Made by a program: the position numbers and the translations under genes. This document shows, piece by piece, positions 37,901 through 49,821 of a DNA stretch of 64,000 nucleotides (positions are counted from its first letter, which is position 1; each line of letters starts with the position of its first letter). The notes under the pieces are model-generated. The model was not told where the DNA came from. It did not search any database and saw only the letters and a list, made by a program, of their open reading frames with translations. Source of the DNA: Apis mellifera (taxonomy: Eukaryota; Arthropoda; Insecta; Hymenoptera; Apidae); assembly GCF_003254395.2 (NCBI RefSeq), contig NC_037638.1:2175001-2239000 (forward strand), in the 5' to 3' direction.

Positions 37901-40900
37901 TATTACTTACGTTCTACAGCAATTGATCTTGTTTTTTTTATAGCTCCTTTTACTGACATTTTGCGTCTTAAATTTTTTCCACTTCTAATTATAGGTCTAT
38001 TAAGAAGACCTGTACGATGTGGGAATGCACGCATCAAATGTTCTTCTAAATATTGTTGAACCTAAAATGTATATAATTTAAAAAAATATCAAATTACATT
38101 AATTTCTAATAAAAATATTATTTACCTGAGGATTTAATTTATCGGGTTTACCATCTTCAGAACTTCCTAAGAAGCTTAGATTTGTAATGCAAGATGTACT
38201 CAAAAAATCATTTAAGTTTCCTAGTGAAACTCGAGTACCATTAATATAACCACTTTTTAATTTTTTCATAGTAGTTATCATTGCTAATGGTATCTTTCCT
38301 TGATCTGAAATAACAATCATGTATTATATATAATATAAAAAATATATAATATATAATATTGATTTTATTATCAAAAATAAAAGAAGCAATGTGCAAATTT
38401 TGTATATTGTTTCTAACATATTATCTTTAAAAAAGTTCTATCCTATTTTTAGTACACATTTTAAATAAATTTTTATCCTGAATGATGATCTAAAGCTGCC
38501 TGTGGCATACCTAGATGATTATGAGTAGCAACAAGTGTTATAGTTGGCCTGCCGAGCATTTGCTTCCAGTTGATGGTGAGGAAGGCCAAGTTGGTTGTAA
38601 AAGTGTTGGCAAGGAGGGCTGCATCATTTGTCGTGTAGTACTCCTCCGCGTCAAAGTTCTAAGACATGCAACAAACGCGCACACCACCGCACACATAAGC
38701 TGTCTTCTTAGAATGTTAGATTTTATATTGAAGAGAAAACGGCCTTTCCTCAATTCCTCTTTGTTTTTTTTAAACTATTTTATTTTCGTTAAAATATTCA
38801 ACATTAATTGATTTTGCTCATGATGAAGACAATAACACTTAACTTATTATACGATAAAAATTAATAATTAGCAAAACATTAATAATAGCTAATCAAATTG
38901 CATTAAGACCTTCCATAGCCATTAAAGCAAAACTGATAACAAAAACAAATGCACGCATGCAGGCAGACATGTTAGATGTTCTTTGGATAATGTATTTGCA
39001 TAATTTCAGTAAGGAAACTTTAAAATTCCAAAAGGAAATTTCTTTATTTAAAAACTATACATTTTATCTCTGTTACTTTGAAGCTTTATAATCATGAAAT
39101 TTTATCACTACAATTTTTTATATAATAAACAAGAAAAAGTAACACAGATGAAAATTATAGTTTTTAAATATTAAATTACTGTACCTAGATGAATGTTCTT
39201 GAGGGGCATGACCACAAGAGGCCGGCCTAACATGTTCTGCCAGCTAGACTTCAAGAAATTAATTTCGCCTTTGAATATGTCAATCATGAGCTCATAGTCC
39301 GATGCGATGTAGAAGCGGGTCATGTCTGTCAACTAATGTTTGATGCAAGAACAAGAGGCAACATAAGAAAAGAAATAAAAGTACAGAGAGATGACAGTTC
39401 GATAAATATCAAAATGCCCACCTGTGGAGTGAATGCAAATATTTTATCATTCAAGGAATATAATTTACTGGTACTCAAAATTCCTACATCTCTTGATTTA
39501 CGCCCAGATAATCCTAACTTTTTATTTCGACCTAAAAAAAATATTATAAATAAATATAAAAACAATTGAAATTTACAAAATAAATAATAAATTTATGAAA
39601 TTGATAAATTTATTTTAAAAATACCTAGATATGTATATAAATGACTAAGAACTTTTGCTGGTTGCACTTCAATTGGTGCAACTTCTGCAATTGTTTGTAC
39701 ATGAATATCGTGTTGAGCTATTTTTTCTCTAATTTCTGCATCTTCTGCTAAAATAACAACTTGTACTACGACATCCGGTTTCTTTTCACTACATAAACGT
39801 CTGTTTAATGGATCCAATTCTCCCACAGCAAGAAATCCCTATTAGAAATATGATTTAAAAAAGATAATTAAATAAATTTCATTTTTATTTTTCCTATATT
39901 TATATACTTACTTCTTGTAATAACTTTCCTAATATGTAAAGAGATTGAGCCCACATAAATGGACATCTGCCTAATGCAATACGTTTCTGACTACCTGGTT
40001 CAGCATATTCAGCTGATACATTTGCAGTCTCCACAGAATATAGTTCAGGTACTAATTTTATTCCATCTTCTGCTTTAATCATTATTTGTTCTAATTGTTT
40101 TGTATATTCTATTACTGCATCTTTATTGCCTTGGAAACAGTAGTCCACAATTAAATAACAAAAAAACAAAGGCCATTCACATTCTATATTTTCAAATATA
40201 CGTAATTCCCATGGTTCATAATAAAGTCTAATATGAATATAATTAATTAATAAAAATTAATTAGTAAATGTTAAAAATATGCACAAAAATAAAATTTAAA
40301 AATTTTATTTTACCTATTAGGATCTTCTTTTGGCGTTTTATATCCATCTCTCAAAAATCTTTTACATCCATAATGACCTTGTAATTTTTTAGTAATTGCA
40401 TCTCTTGTTAATTGAATTAAATTAGGTTCATCTACAGCAAATGCTGGAAAACTTATAACAGATAATAATCCACTATCTAATTCCTTTGAATTTGATTCAC
40501 GTGGTAACATAGATTGTAAAACAGCTTGACATTTTTGTGCTTCATCTGCTAATACATGAATTACTGAGGTAGGTCCACCTCTTGCACCAAATAAATCCAA
40601 TTCATTCATTGCTTCCATTGCAGCTTTTGCCATTCCGATACTACTAGCATTTAATTCTGGCAAACCATGATTTGTTTTATCTCCTCTTTCCCAAATTCCA
40701 TAATCAGGAGTGCAATAAGCTGATTCTATATAAAATACTAAATTTTGAATGAATGCAACCTAAAATTAAATTTTATATTTTAGAAACATAAAAGAATATT
40801 TTATATAAAATGAATATTAGTTACAATGTATATACCTCATCCAAATTGAAAACAATTTGTAAACCAGATGCTGTCATTTGGGCTAAAATTAATAAATAAA

Positions 40901-41318
40901 GAGATATAGCATCTATTTGAAGATGACCCCATTCTGTATCACCCACAACAGTTTGTCCATTAACAGAGCTATATTTAGCATGTAAAGCATCACATGGATT
41001 TTGACTGGATTTAAATTGTTCAACTTTTTCTTTTTGTTGCATCATTGCCATTAATAAACCTCTCATTAATTTTACACAACTTTGTTCAAGTTCATATGTT
41101 TTAGCTCTATCTTCATCTGCATCAGCAATCTTTTTATATGCCATTGAAAGACCCCAAACAGCGAGAATACAGTATACGTTATCACGAACCCATGCATGAT
41201 TATTTTCAGGACTAGCAGGAAAAAGTCCTGTAACTGCATTCTGATGTTTCATAATGATTTTGTGTACAATTCGTTGATAATAATCCAAACGAACACCAGA
41301 ATTACTACGACTACGCAT
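34947..41318 (-). CDS. PhKa: Phosphorylase b kinase regulatory subunit alpha, with mutually exclusive exon 6
   Basis: Fourteen coding exons on the minus strand (40836-41318, 40314-40759, 39912-40227, 39625-39838, 39422-39531, then 39185-39332 or 38511-38658, then 38126-38304, 37911-38061, 37274-37566, 36165-36720, 36029-36081, 35798-35956, 35243-35500, 34947-35174) give 1197 residues, near the ~1220-1235 of vertebrate alpha subunits. The N-terminal ~430 residues are the glucoamylase-like domain (MRSRSNSGVRLDYYQ start, HAWVRDNVY, WERGDKTNHGLPELNASS). The central and C-terminal blocks (LLLHI-like NLLHHIMSGKEF, QWLRRRRLDGALNRVP, DSAPSGSFGTMTY) match alpha rather than beta. The last four residues, CSIS, form a CaaX box, consistent with farnesylation of alpha subunits. 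The kinase holoenzyme activates glycogen phosphorylase in response to calcium. Confidence 0.96.
38511..38658 (-). CDS. PhKa: PHKA alternative exon 6b
   Basis: 148-nt exon, acceptor TGTCTTAG, donor CTAG before GTATGC. It encodes 49 residues, NFDAEEYYTTNDAALLANTF...INWKQMLGRPTITLV...HL, aligning without gaps to exon 6a with 15 of 49 identities including Trp31 and the MLGRP block. Same phases as 6a. Codons ending in G or C number 27 of 49, concentrated in the first 38 codons; the last nine have none. Confidence 0.88.
39185..39332 (-). CDS. PhKa: PHKA alternative exon 6a
   Basis: 148-nt exon, acceptor CATTAG, donor CTAG before GTACAG. It encodes 49 residues, TDMTRFYIASDYELMIDIF...SSWQNMLGRPLVVMP...HL, phase 0 in and one base out. 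It corresponds to the segment of vertebrate alpha subunits just after the FTPQ motif. By my count 33 of 49 codons end in G or C (67 percent), against about 10 of 59 in the next constitutive exon. Confidence 0.88.
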
Positions 41319-41681
41319 TTTAAATATGTATATTGAAATTTTGAAAATATTTATAATTATATTTTCTTAAAAGTATATTAAATTTTTATAATTTAAATAT
41401 ATTTATTATAATTAAATATATTTATTATCATTCATTGCATTTTGTGGTTATGTTTGAATTATTTCTTTAAAATATCTTTATACAATTTTTCAAATATTTA
41501 TTTGCTTACTAAAATATGTACGTATATATGTAAATATATCATATAAAAACTTATTATATGCACATTTTATATGACATCTAATATACAAATTACAAAACAT
41601 GCATGCAAAAATTTTATATACAATGTGAAACGAATGTCAAACACAATAGACCTCTATATTACCACTAAAGAACTACAATAT

Positions 41682-41724
<43 letters not shown>

Positions 41725-42579
41725 TGAGATTATAAAAAAAAACAAAAGTATAAACAAGAATAATAAATGATGAGATAATGATAGAAATAGATTAAAAATT
41801 ATATATATATATATATATAAATCAGTGCTATCTCTAGAATAATGGAATAATAGATGGAATAAATATAGACAAGAAAAGCAAATAATAGAAGGCTAAAAAA
41901 GAAAAAAGCTAAAGATAAAATAAGAATCAATTATATTAGTAGCATCTTTTGAATGCCAAACATCTTTTTAAGATAAATTCTAAAAACATTAAAGAGATAG
42001 TAGTACTATCAATTCTTACTCTATCTGTATTTTTTTATTTTTTTTTTTTTTGTTTATATTTCATTTGCAACATTCTAGAAATAGTATTAATCATTCTATC
42101 TTTGTCTTTTCCTCACAATTATATTATATCCACATTATATTTACTTTCCTTATCTATATTTGTTCAACAAAATGTATGCAAATTTATTTAAAAGATTTAT
42201 TTTATTTGTAAATATACTTACATAATATATCAATTTGTATTTTATTATGATTGAAAAAATAAATTTATACAATATAATGATTTATAAGTATCAAAAAATT
42301 ACTTATATAAATTTTAAATATATACTTTATTTATTTATGGATTTAAAATATTAGAATCTTAATATATTAAAAAGATAATTTGTTAAATTTATTAAATTTG
42401 TTTAAATTCTCCATATTCTTCATGCTACTATTCATAAATCAATTTATTTTTAAAGAATATAATATAAATAAGAAAAAAATTTAAATTATAATATTGTATA
42501 ATATTATAGTTTATATGATATCAATAACTTCAAATAATTCAATAATTTAACATAGTTATTTTGATCTTTTCCTTGCGAA
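41319..42579. other. Spacer between PHKA 5' end and NOG2 3' end
   Basis: A/T-rich, with (TA)n tracts at 41687-41720 and about 41801-41819. The PHKA promoter must lie here but has no obvious GC islet. A hydrophobic frame around 41949-42191 lacks an ATG and is low complexity, so it is not annotated. Confidence 0.55.
41687..41720. repeat. (TA)n microsatellite
   Basis: About 17 AT units in the PHKA upstream region. Confidence 0.93.
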
Positions 42580-44694
42580 TTATTTTTTTTTAATTTTAGG
42601 AATTTTTCTATTTCTATTTCTATTTTTTACATTAGTAATTTCATAAAAATTACTTCCAATTTTTTTTCTTTTATTGGCTCTTTCTATGGCTCGTCTTTGT
42701 TTACTTGTTAATTTTTTTTCTTTTTTCATTAATGATTCCATTTCAGAAGATATAGAAGAAATTTTAAACATACCACTACTTGATATAGTATTTGTGTTCA
42801 ACATTTCACTATCACTAGAATCATATTCTTTTTCCACTTCATCATATACACTTTGTAATAAAGTATCTTTTTCTAGCAAATGAATATCATCATCAGAATA
42901 TTCTTTATTTATTTTATTTTTATTTTCTAAATTTTGAGCAATTTCTTTATCTTCTATTGTTTCTTTAAATTGTATGGTTTCTTCATTCTTATTATCTAAA
43001 TCCGACAAAACTGATCCAATTTCTTCTATATCATTATTTTTTTTGTCAGAAGAATTAGATTCAAGATATAAATCATTTTTTATATCATTATCCGAATATG
43101 GTAAACCAACTTTAATTTTTCGAAAATCTTGTACTACAGATAATTGAATTTCTTTTGATGGATTTTTATTCTCAATTGATGTATTCTCAATTTTATCTAT
43201 ATTAATATTGTTATCTTTTTTAATATTATTTTCAATTGCAAGTTCATCAGTCATTATGTTTATCAATGGCTCTTCAAAACCAGGAGGTGGAATATAAAAT
43301 GGTAATTTACCACGTTGCCAATCATTTAAAATCATTCGTGAAATAATAGTGATATCAGGTTCTCCTTTTTTTAATAATTTTCCACTTTTACGTGCCAATT
43401 TTTCTAAAAAATCAATATGATTATCCCATTCCATAATTTTATAAGTCTTACGAATATAATCTTCTTTTACTCGTGATAATACTTCTGAAACATAATCTTC
43501 AGGATTTTGAACAAGTTCTACTCTTACTACACCTTTCAAAACTTTTTCTGTATCTGTTTCTGCTGATGGATAAACTACACCTGGACAATCTATTAAGTAA
43601 ATACGTCGCATCAAAGTAATATATTGCCATACTTTTGTTTCTCCTGCTATTGGTGCAACTTTACATACTTTTTTTGATCTTAATGTATTTATAATTGAAC
43701 TTTTGCCTGTATTGGGATATCCTATAAAACCTACACTGATTTGTTTCTTATCAATATGAAGTTTTGCAAATTGACGCAGCAAATTTATCAAGGAACCTTT
43801 ACCAAATGGATGTGTCATAGAAGCATGAAATGCAATTGTTGGATATTCTGTACTTAAAATTGCAACCCATCTTTGTGTTACCCATGTTGGAACAAGATCT
43901 ACTTTATTTAAAATAAACATTAAATGTTTATGAGGCTTTTCTGTTTTGAGATATTTTTCTATTTGAGGTGATCTAGTTCCTAAAGGATCTCTGGCATCTA
44001 ATACTTGTAAAATAACATCAGATGAATCTATAACTTTATATAATTCATTCCAAATTCTTTTACTTTGTCCTGCAGACATAATCCAATCTCTTTGAGTTTC
44101 TCTAATACCATCATCTGAACGTATAAGATCAATATCTTTAGAGTCCTTTTCCATATTATATGTTTCTTCCTTTTCTTTTGCTAATTTTTGTAATTCATCA
44201 TATGATGATATTATCAAATTTGGTTTCTTTCGTATTTTTTTTGGACCAAAAACACTTTCAAAACTTTCTATATCTAATAAATGTACTCTTGCATTTATAG
44301 CTTTTTGTTGAAGTAATGTTATTGGTAATTGTGTAGGTTTCATAATAACATTATAAGGATCTTTCATTGCTTTTCCTAATTCATTTTGAAACTTTTGTAA
44401 AGCATTTTGAGAAATAACTCTTGAATTACCAAACCATTTTTGTGAAGGTTCTACACGAGACATAGTACCAGATGGTTGCCAACCTTGGAATGGTGCTGGA
44501 CTAATGATATGTCCTTTACGATCACGCTTTGGTTTTTGATTACGATACATTTGCAATCTTTTAATTGTTGCTTTTGTTCGTACTTTTGCTACACCTTTTA
44601 GTCCTTCTATAGATCGTTCAGGATTCATACTGTGTCCAGAACGCTTAAATCCCTCCTTTCTAGGAGCTTTATTTATTACATGAGATTTTGCCAT
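42580..44694 (-). CDS. Ns2: Nucleolar GTP-binding protein 2 (NOG2/GNL2)
   Basis: Single coding exon of 704 residues. It is a circularly permuted YlqF/YawG-type GTPase with motifs in the order G5-like DARDP (233-237), G4 NKVD (263-266), G1 GYPNTGKSS (325-333) and G3 DCPG (369-372). A conserved NOG2 N-terminal domain precedes it (GFKRSGHSMNPERS, APFQGWQPSG). The C-terminal ~200 residues are an acidic then strongly basic tail, ending in a KKEKKLTSKQRRAIERANKR-like nucleolar signal. The protein acts in maturation and nuclear export of the 60S subunit. A 3' splice site (TTTATTTCAG) sits just before ACAAAATGG, so the 5' UTR is probably split by an intron. Long serine/aspartate-rich stretches at residues ~530-640 are low complexity. 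Confidence 0.95.
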   Translation of the reverse strand: MAKSHVINKAPRKEGFKRSGHSMNPERSIEGLKGVAKVRTKATIKRLQMYRNQKPKRDRKGHIISPAPFQGWQPSGTMSRVEPSQKWFGNSRVISQNALQKFQNELGKAMKDPYNVIMKPTQLPITLLQQKAINARVHLLDIESFESVFGPKKIRKKPNLIISSYDELQKLAKEKEETYNMEKDSKDIDLIRSDDGIRETQRDWIMSAGQSKRIWNELYKVIDSSDVILQVLDARDPLGTRSPQIEKYLKTEKPHKHLMFILNKVDLVPTWVTQRWVAILSTEYPTIAFHASMTHPFGKGSLINLLRQFAKLHIDKKQISVGFIGYPNTGKSSIINTLRSKKVCKVAPIAGETKVWQYITLMRRIYLIDCPGVVYPSAETDTEKVLKGVVRVELVQNPEDYVSEVLSRVKEDYIRKTYKIMEWDNHIDFLEKLARKSGKLLKKGEPDITIISRMILNDWQRGKLPFYIPPPGFEEPLINIMTDELAIENNIKKDNNINIDKIENTSIENKNPSKEIQLSVVQDFRKIKVGLPYSDNDIKNDLYLESNSSDKKNNDIEEIGSVLSDLDNKNEETIQFKETIEDKEIAQNLENKNKINKEYSDDDIHLLEKDTLLQSVYDEVEKEYDSSDSEMLNTNTISSSGMFKISSISSEMESLMKKEKKLTSKQRRAIERANKRKKIGSNFYEITNVKNRNRNRKIPKIKKK

Positions 44695-46767
44695 TTTGTC
44701 TGAAATAAATATATTTGTAATTCATTAAATATACATGTATCAATTATATTAATTAATATTTTTTAAATTTCATTTATATTAATTTTTATATTTCATTATA
44801 TCTTAATATTCATTCAAGTTTTGCTATTACTTACATTTATAATCAATTATAATTATTATAAAATATTATTATTTAAAAATATTATTAACTAATTAAAAAT
44901 TAAATTTGAATAATATGTATTTTTTTTCATATAATTATAAAAATTCTTATAAATTAGTTCTCATGTGCATAAAAAAATAACAAAATAACAAATCTAAAAA
45001 ATTTCATGAAAGATTAAGGTTAAATATCTACACGTTACATGTGTATAATACTATAAACTATAGAATAAAGTATATTATATGTATACTATTGCATATAAGA
45101 TACATGTAAGATATAAATGTAATTGCATTATTACATCAAAATATGTAACTTATAAATTTTTTTTTTCATATTCTCTCATATAGAATAAGAACTTACAATA
45201 TATTTCTGAATAAAAAAAAATATTTTAAACTATATTAGCTATCTAAACAACAAAAAATTAATATATCATTCAATTTAAAAAAAATGAAAGCAATTTTTTA
45301 AATCTGAAAATAAAACCCGCTAAAAATTCATTGACTTATTTGTTCATAAAAAATATTTAAACAAAAAGAATATTGAAAATATTTAAATTAGTTTCGTAGA
45401 AAATAACTTATAAAATAATTTTTACTTCATTCTGTATATAAAATTAAAATTATATAAGAATTATTTTAAATAAAGACAATTATATTTTGGAGATATATTT
45501 TATTTTTCAAGATATAAATTTGAAATTACAGACATTTATTTGTAAGTATATATAAGTAATTATACATAAAAAGTATTTATAAAATATTTAATAAACATAT
45601 TTTCTTTAAAAAAATAATATATTATTTTTTAAAAGAATTATATTATGAAAAAAATGATATGTATTTATAAACATGTATTATCTTTGTTCCATTTATCAAA
45701 TATAGTTAAATATAAATTTTCATAGTAGATTAAATATAATATAAATAAACTAACATTATACATATAATTATGTATTTTTATTTTAATAAAATATTATGCA
45801 GATAAAATTTGATCATGCTAATAATAAAAATGTATTAAAATATTATATAAGTAATATGATTTTTTATTTTTTACGATTTATTTTTAATGATTCTTTATCT
45901 ATTAGTTTTTCAATTCTTTTTTTGATTTTTTTAAATTACTAAAAATAATTATAATTATCAATTCAGACTTAGTATTATATATATTACAAATAAATACAAT
46001 TATTTGTCAAAATTTTATTAATTAAAAATTTGGTTCGAGATAATAGTTTAATATCTTAAACAAACTAATATTTTTTTTTGTAAATTTATAACTTAATTAC
46101 TTGCAATTTTAATTTATTAATTAATAATATTAAAATTTTTTGATACTTACATTACTTATAAAATAATTGATTAATATAATGAATATATAATTTATTTATA
46201 AATTTTTTATTTTTATAATAATAAATAACATTACATTCTTTTTATATTTTTTTGACTAGACAAATTAAGTTTTATTTAATATAATTAAATAATTATAGTT
46301 ATATTTATTTAATATATTAATATATTATTTAATATATTAAAATATTATATCAAATAATTTAAAATACATAAAATATAAAATGTTTCTTATTTCAATGTTA
46401 ATTCAGAAATATCATTGATACATTATCATTATTATAATAAATAAAATCAAAAATAAAATAGACTTTTTAAATACAAAATAAAAGATCTTACATTCAAAAG
46501 TGAATTTCTAATCAATTTAAAAAATTTTGAAAATTTCAAAATCCTAGTTATAAATTAATAAAAATTTCTCAAAATAGATTAAAAAGTTTTTTCAATAATA
46601 TTTAATATTTTATAATATTTATAATGTATTTTAATTAAAAAATGGAATCCTCTCTAATCAAAATATTAATATATTTGTGATTTTTGAAAAATTAATTCTG
46701 ATAAAAATTAATAGACAAAAATATCAATTAAGATTAATTTATTAAGTTGTAAATTTAAAGTTTGTGT

Positions 46768-46965
46768 TAAACAAAACGAGATAGAAATAGAGTGAAATTA
46801 CTCTGTCTTTTTTATGCTCTCATATTCTGTTATCTTATTTTATTTAATGTGAACTTATATATATATATAAGTTGCTATAAATTGTTTATAACTTAATAAA
46901 TAAGATTTAACTGATATTTCTATTGTTGATATTTGTTTATTACTTTTGATTTCTAGAATCGATCT
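46768..46965 (+). repeat. Dispersed AT-rich repeat, copy 1
   Basis: Begins with a purine-rich AAACAAAACGAGATAG segment, then pyrimidine-rich sequence, the core ATTGTTTATAACTTAATAAATAA (46881-46903) and an end near TTCTAGAATCGAT. The core and flanks recur in copies at 49951-50115 and 61221-61385. Confidence 0.6.
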
Positions 46966-46998
46966 AAAATTAATAGCACATATATTAAATTTTGATTA

Positions 46999-47036
<38 letters not shown>

Positions 47037-48087
47037 TAAAAAAATTTTTAGTAGATTTTTAAAATTCATTTGAAATTTTTATGAGAATTAAATTGATGAG
47101 TGAAAAAAAATAAATATAACATGAAAAATCACTACTTACAATTATTGGTTCTGCAGAATTTTATATATTAAAATCAATTTATATGATGAATATATGATTT
47201 TTAAATTATCAGATTTCTAAAATTATTTATTATATTTGAAAGATAAAATAAATAGATTTTTATAAAAAGAATTATTTACAAAATTATGTTAATTTGTATA
47301 AATCTTTAACTTTATATTTATTTTACAAACTTTGTTGTATTTGTATATAATTTATTACATAAAAATAATTATATTGTTTCCATTTATAATATTGTATTTT
47401 TATTGTATTGTATTGTATTAATTTCAAAATGTGTAAGTGATTGTAGAATAATTAATGCATTATTTAATTTTTTTTACAAAATTATTTTAAAATTTTTTTT
47501 TATAAGTTTTGGATAAAATTATAAATTGTTTCTTTGAAACTATTACAGATATTAATTTGCTTTTTTTTTAATTAAATAGAATAATTAAATATATTTGATA
47601 ATAAAAAATTTGGACAATATAAAGATTTCTAGGACAATAAACATAATCAAATTTTTTTTAAAGTAGAATTTTTTATTTGGGTAATTGATATTAAACTTAG
47701 CAATATCTAATTAAAGAATTATAATTATTTGCATATATCATTTGTAATATGCATATCTGTTTTCTAATATGATTTTATTCAAAATAATAATTTAAAAAAA
47801 AAGCAAATCAATATTTATTTAATGGTTTTAAATGAACACAGTTTCTAACATCTTATATAGCACTATGTATATTAATAATGTAAAAATATCAAATATTGCA
47901 AATTTTATATGATTTATGATATAACAATGAAATCATTTTTTAATCAATTTTTAATTTTTTAATTTTTATCATTGAAACAAGAAATTTTTTAATTTTTTTA
48001 AATGATTTTTTATTTATTATTATTAAATTTCTAAATTATATTTTTTTAAATAAATAAATTAAAAAATCTGAATACTGTGAATATTTA

Positions 48088-48097
48088 TATATATATG

Positions 48098-48137
<40 letters not shown>

Positions 48138-48150
48138 CATATATATATAT
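48088..48150. repeat. Palindromic TA/TATG tract
   Basis: TATATATGTATGTATAT followed by (TA)n and then ATATACATACATATATA: a near-perfect inverted repeat about 190 nt past the egghead stop codon, able to form a long hairpin if included in the 3' UTR. Confidence 0.85.
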
Positions 48151-48337
48151 TCTCTTTTTTGAATTCTAATCATTTTAATCATTAGTTAATTTAAACAATG
48201 CAATATAATGTATATGTCATATAATATACATTATAATTAAGATATTTTATGACAATGACATATGAATTTGTTTCAACTTACAGGTACAAAAAGTGCATAT
48301 GAATATTCTTTTAAATATTGGAGATTTTAATACTTTT

Positions 48338-49821
48338 TTATACTGTGATTGGTTCCTTATTTACATCATGTTTGTAATCCTTATTAACAACATAAAATTT
48401 ATACTTTTTTCCAAACAATCCCCATATAACCGCAACATTTTCAATGATCAAATTGAAAGGAATTGTTAATAATGCTCCACATATACATAGTATAAATCGA
48501 GCAATACCAAATCGAGATAATGAAAAAGATTTAACTACACCAAAAATATACATATAAATATTTACTGCACCAATAAAAGCACATAAAAAATCCATAAATG
48601 GAGGGCAAGTAATAGGATAAATTCCAGCTAATATAATATTTGAAGTAGAAAGAGGCATTGTTACCCATGTGTAACAAGATATACCTAGGAGCAACTTTTT
48701 ATTTAAGGGAATAGCTTTGGAATGTACAACAAGTAATATACCTTGTAGCCATCTTTTTCTTTGTTGTATGAAATCCCATAATGTAAATGGTGATTTTTCC
48801 CACATTTCACCATCTACAAAATTAAATGAATATCCTTGGGTAAATGCTTTCATTGCAAAAAAACAATCTTCTGCAATGGATCCATCTAATCCATTGTTGA
48901 AAGAAACTTGTTTTTCTGCACCCATCTGTAACAATGAAATTGTTTCTACAATATTACATAATATGATTATAACTAAGAATATAAATCATATATATAATTC
49001 ATATATATAATAATTACTTGACTAACAACATAAGAACCTTTCATACTAAAGAAAGGTTTATGAAACATTGTAAATTGTAATCGTAATTTTCCCATATCAT
49101 CTGCTACTCTAAAACTATCTGCTAAAGTAGTAATCCAATTAACAACATCTTCATTTGCATATGTTATTAATCCTTGTCCAAATTGATGCTTTCCGTCCAA
49201 TACAAAATTTAATATTCCACGAATCGAATTTTCAGTAAGTAAAGTTTCTTCATCAAGATGTACAATCCAATCATTATCTGCTAATTCATTTACTGAATGT
49301 TCTAAACAATATTGTAAAGCACGAGCTTTAAATAAAGCACCACTACTTGTACGGTAATTCGGTGGTACTACAACTTCTCTAATTCTTCTATGAGGAGTTA
49401 ATCCAATTGGCTTATCACTAACTACTTCAATTTGAAAATTTTCCAAACCAATTTCTATACATTTATCTAAATTTCTTTTCACATTTGCTTTTACTAATTG
49501 TGGATAATCTCCACGTGTTACTATTCTAATACAAACAAATGGTGCAAGTAATGGTGAACCTTTTAACACAATTTTATCTGGGAATGCATTGTATATTATT
49601 AATCCAACAAAATTAAATAAGACTTGTGGAAAAGAAAGAAATGTAAGAGTCCGTAACAAGTATAATATAAGTGCACCAAGAAATCCATATTGAACCCATG
49701 GATCAAATATTTCCTTCTTATTATTATTCCACCTAAGTCCTCCAGTGATTGATTCAAATATAATTATAATAATAAATAATAGAGAACAATGCAAAATATG
49801 TTTTATTACACTGTTCAACAT
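48338..49821 (-). CDS. egh: Egghead, beta-1,4-mannosyltransferase of glycolipid synthesis
   Basis: Two coding exons, 49018-49821 and 48338-48925, give 463 residues, near the Drosophila length. It is a multi-pass GT2-type glycosyltransferase: two N-terminal hydrophobic segments (residues ~7-25 and ~40-75), a cytosolic catalytic domain with WIVHLDEETLLTENS, GLITYANE and the QQRKRWLQG (QxxRW) motif, then C-terminal membrane helices. Egghead adds mannose to glucosylceramide, making the core of arthropod glycosphingolipids; Brainiac acts next. The ATG at 49821 is chosen because a 3' splice site (TTTTTCAG) separates it from an upstream in-frame Met, implying a 5' UTR intron. It is divergent from RpLP2. 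Confidence 0.96.

Larger units (their letters stand above)
44695..48337. other. Long AT-rich spacer with one repeat copy and TA hairpin
   Basis: Upstream region of NOG2 and 3' flank of egghead. No coding exon is seen on either strand. It contains copy 1 of a dispersed repeat (46768-46965), a TA tract near 47002-47030 and a palindromic TA/TATG tract at 48088-48150. Confidence 0.6.

Noticed and set aside
38515..38811. 98-residue plus-strand open frame
   Set aside because: It is antisense to PHKA exon 6b. The minus-strand exon has splice sites and homology; the plus frame has neither.
41949..42191. Hydrophobic 80-residue plus-strand frame
   Set aside because: It begins at TTG rather than ATG and is low complexity with a poly-T/Phe run. 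No splice context or family resemblance.
42674..42883. 69-residue plus-strand frame
   Set aside because: It is antisense to the low-complexity tail of NOG2.
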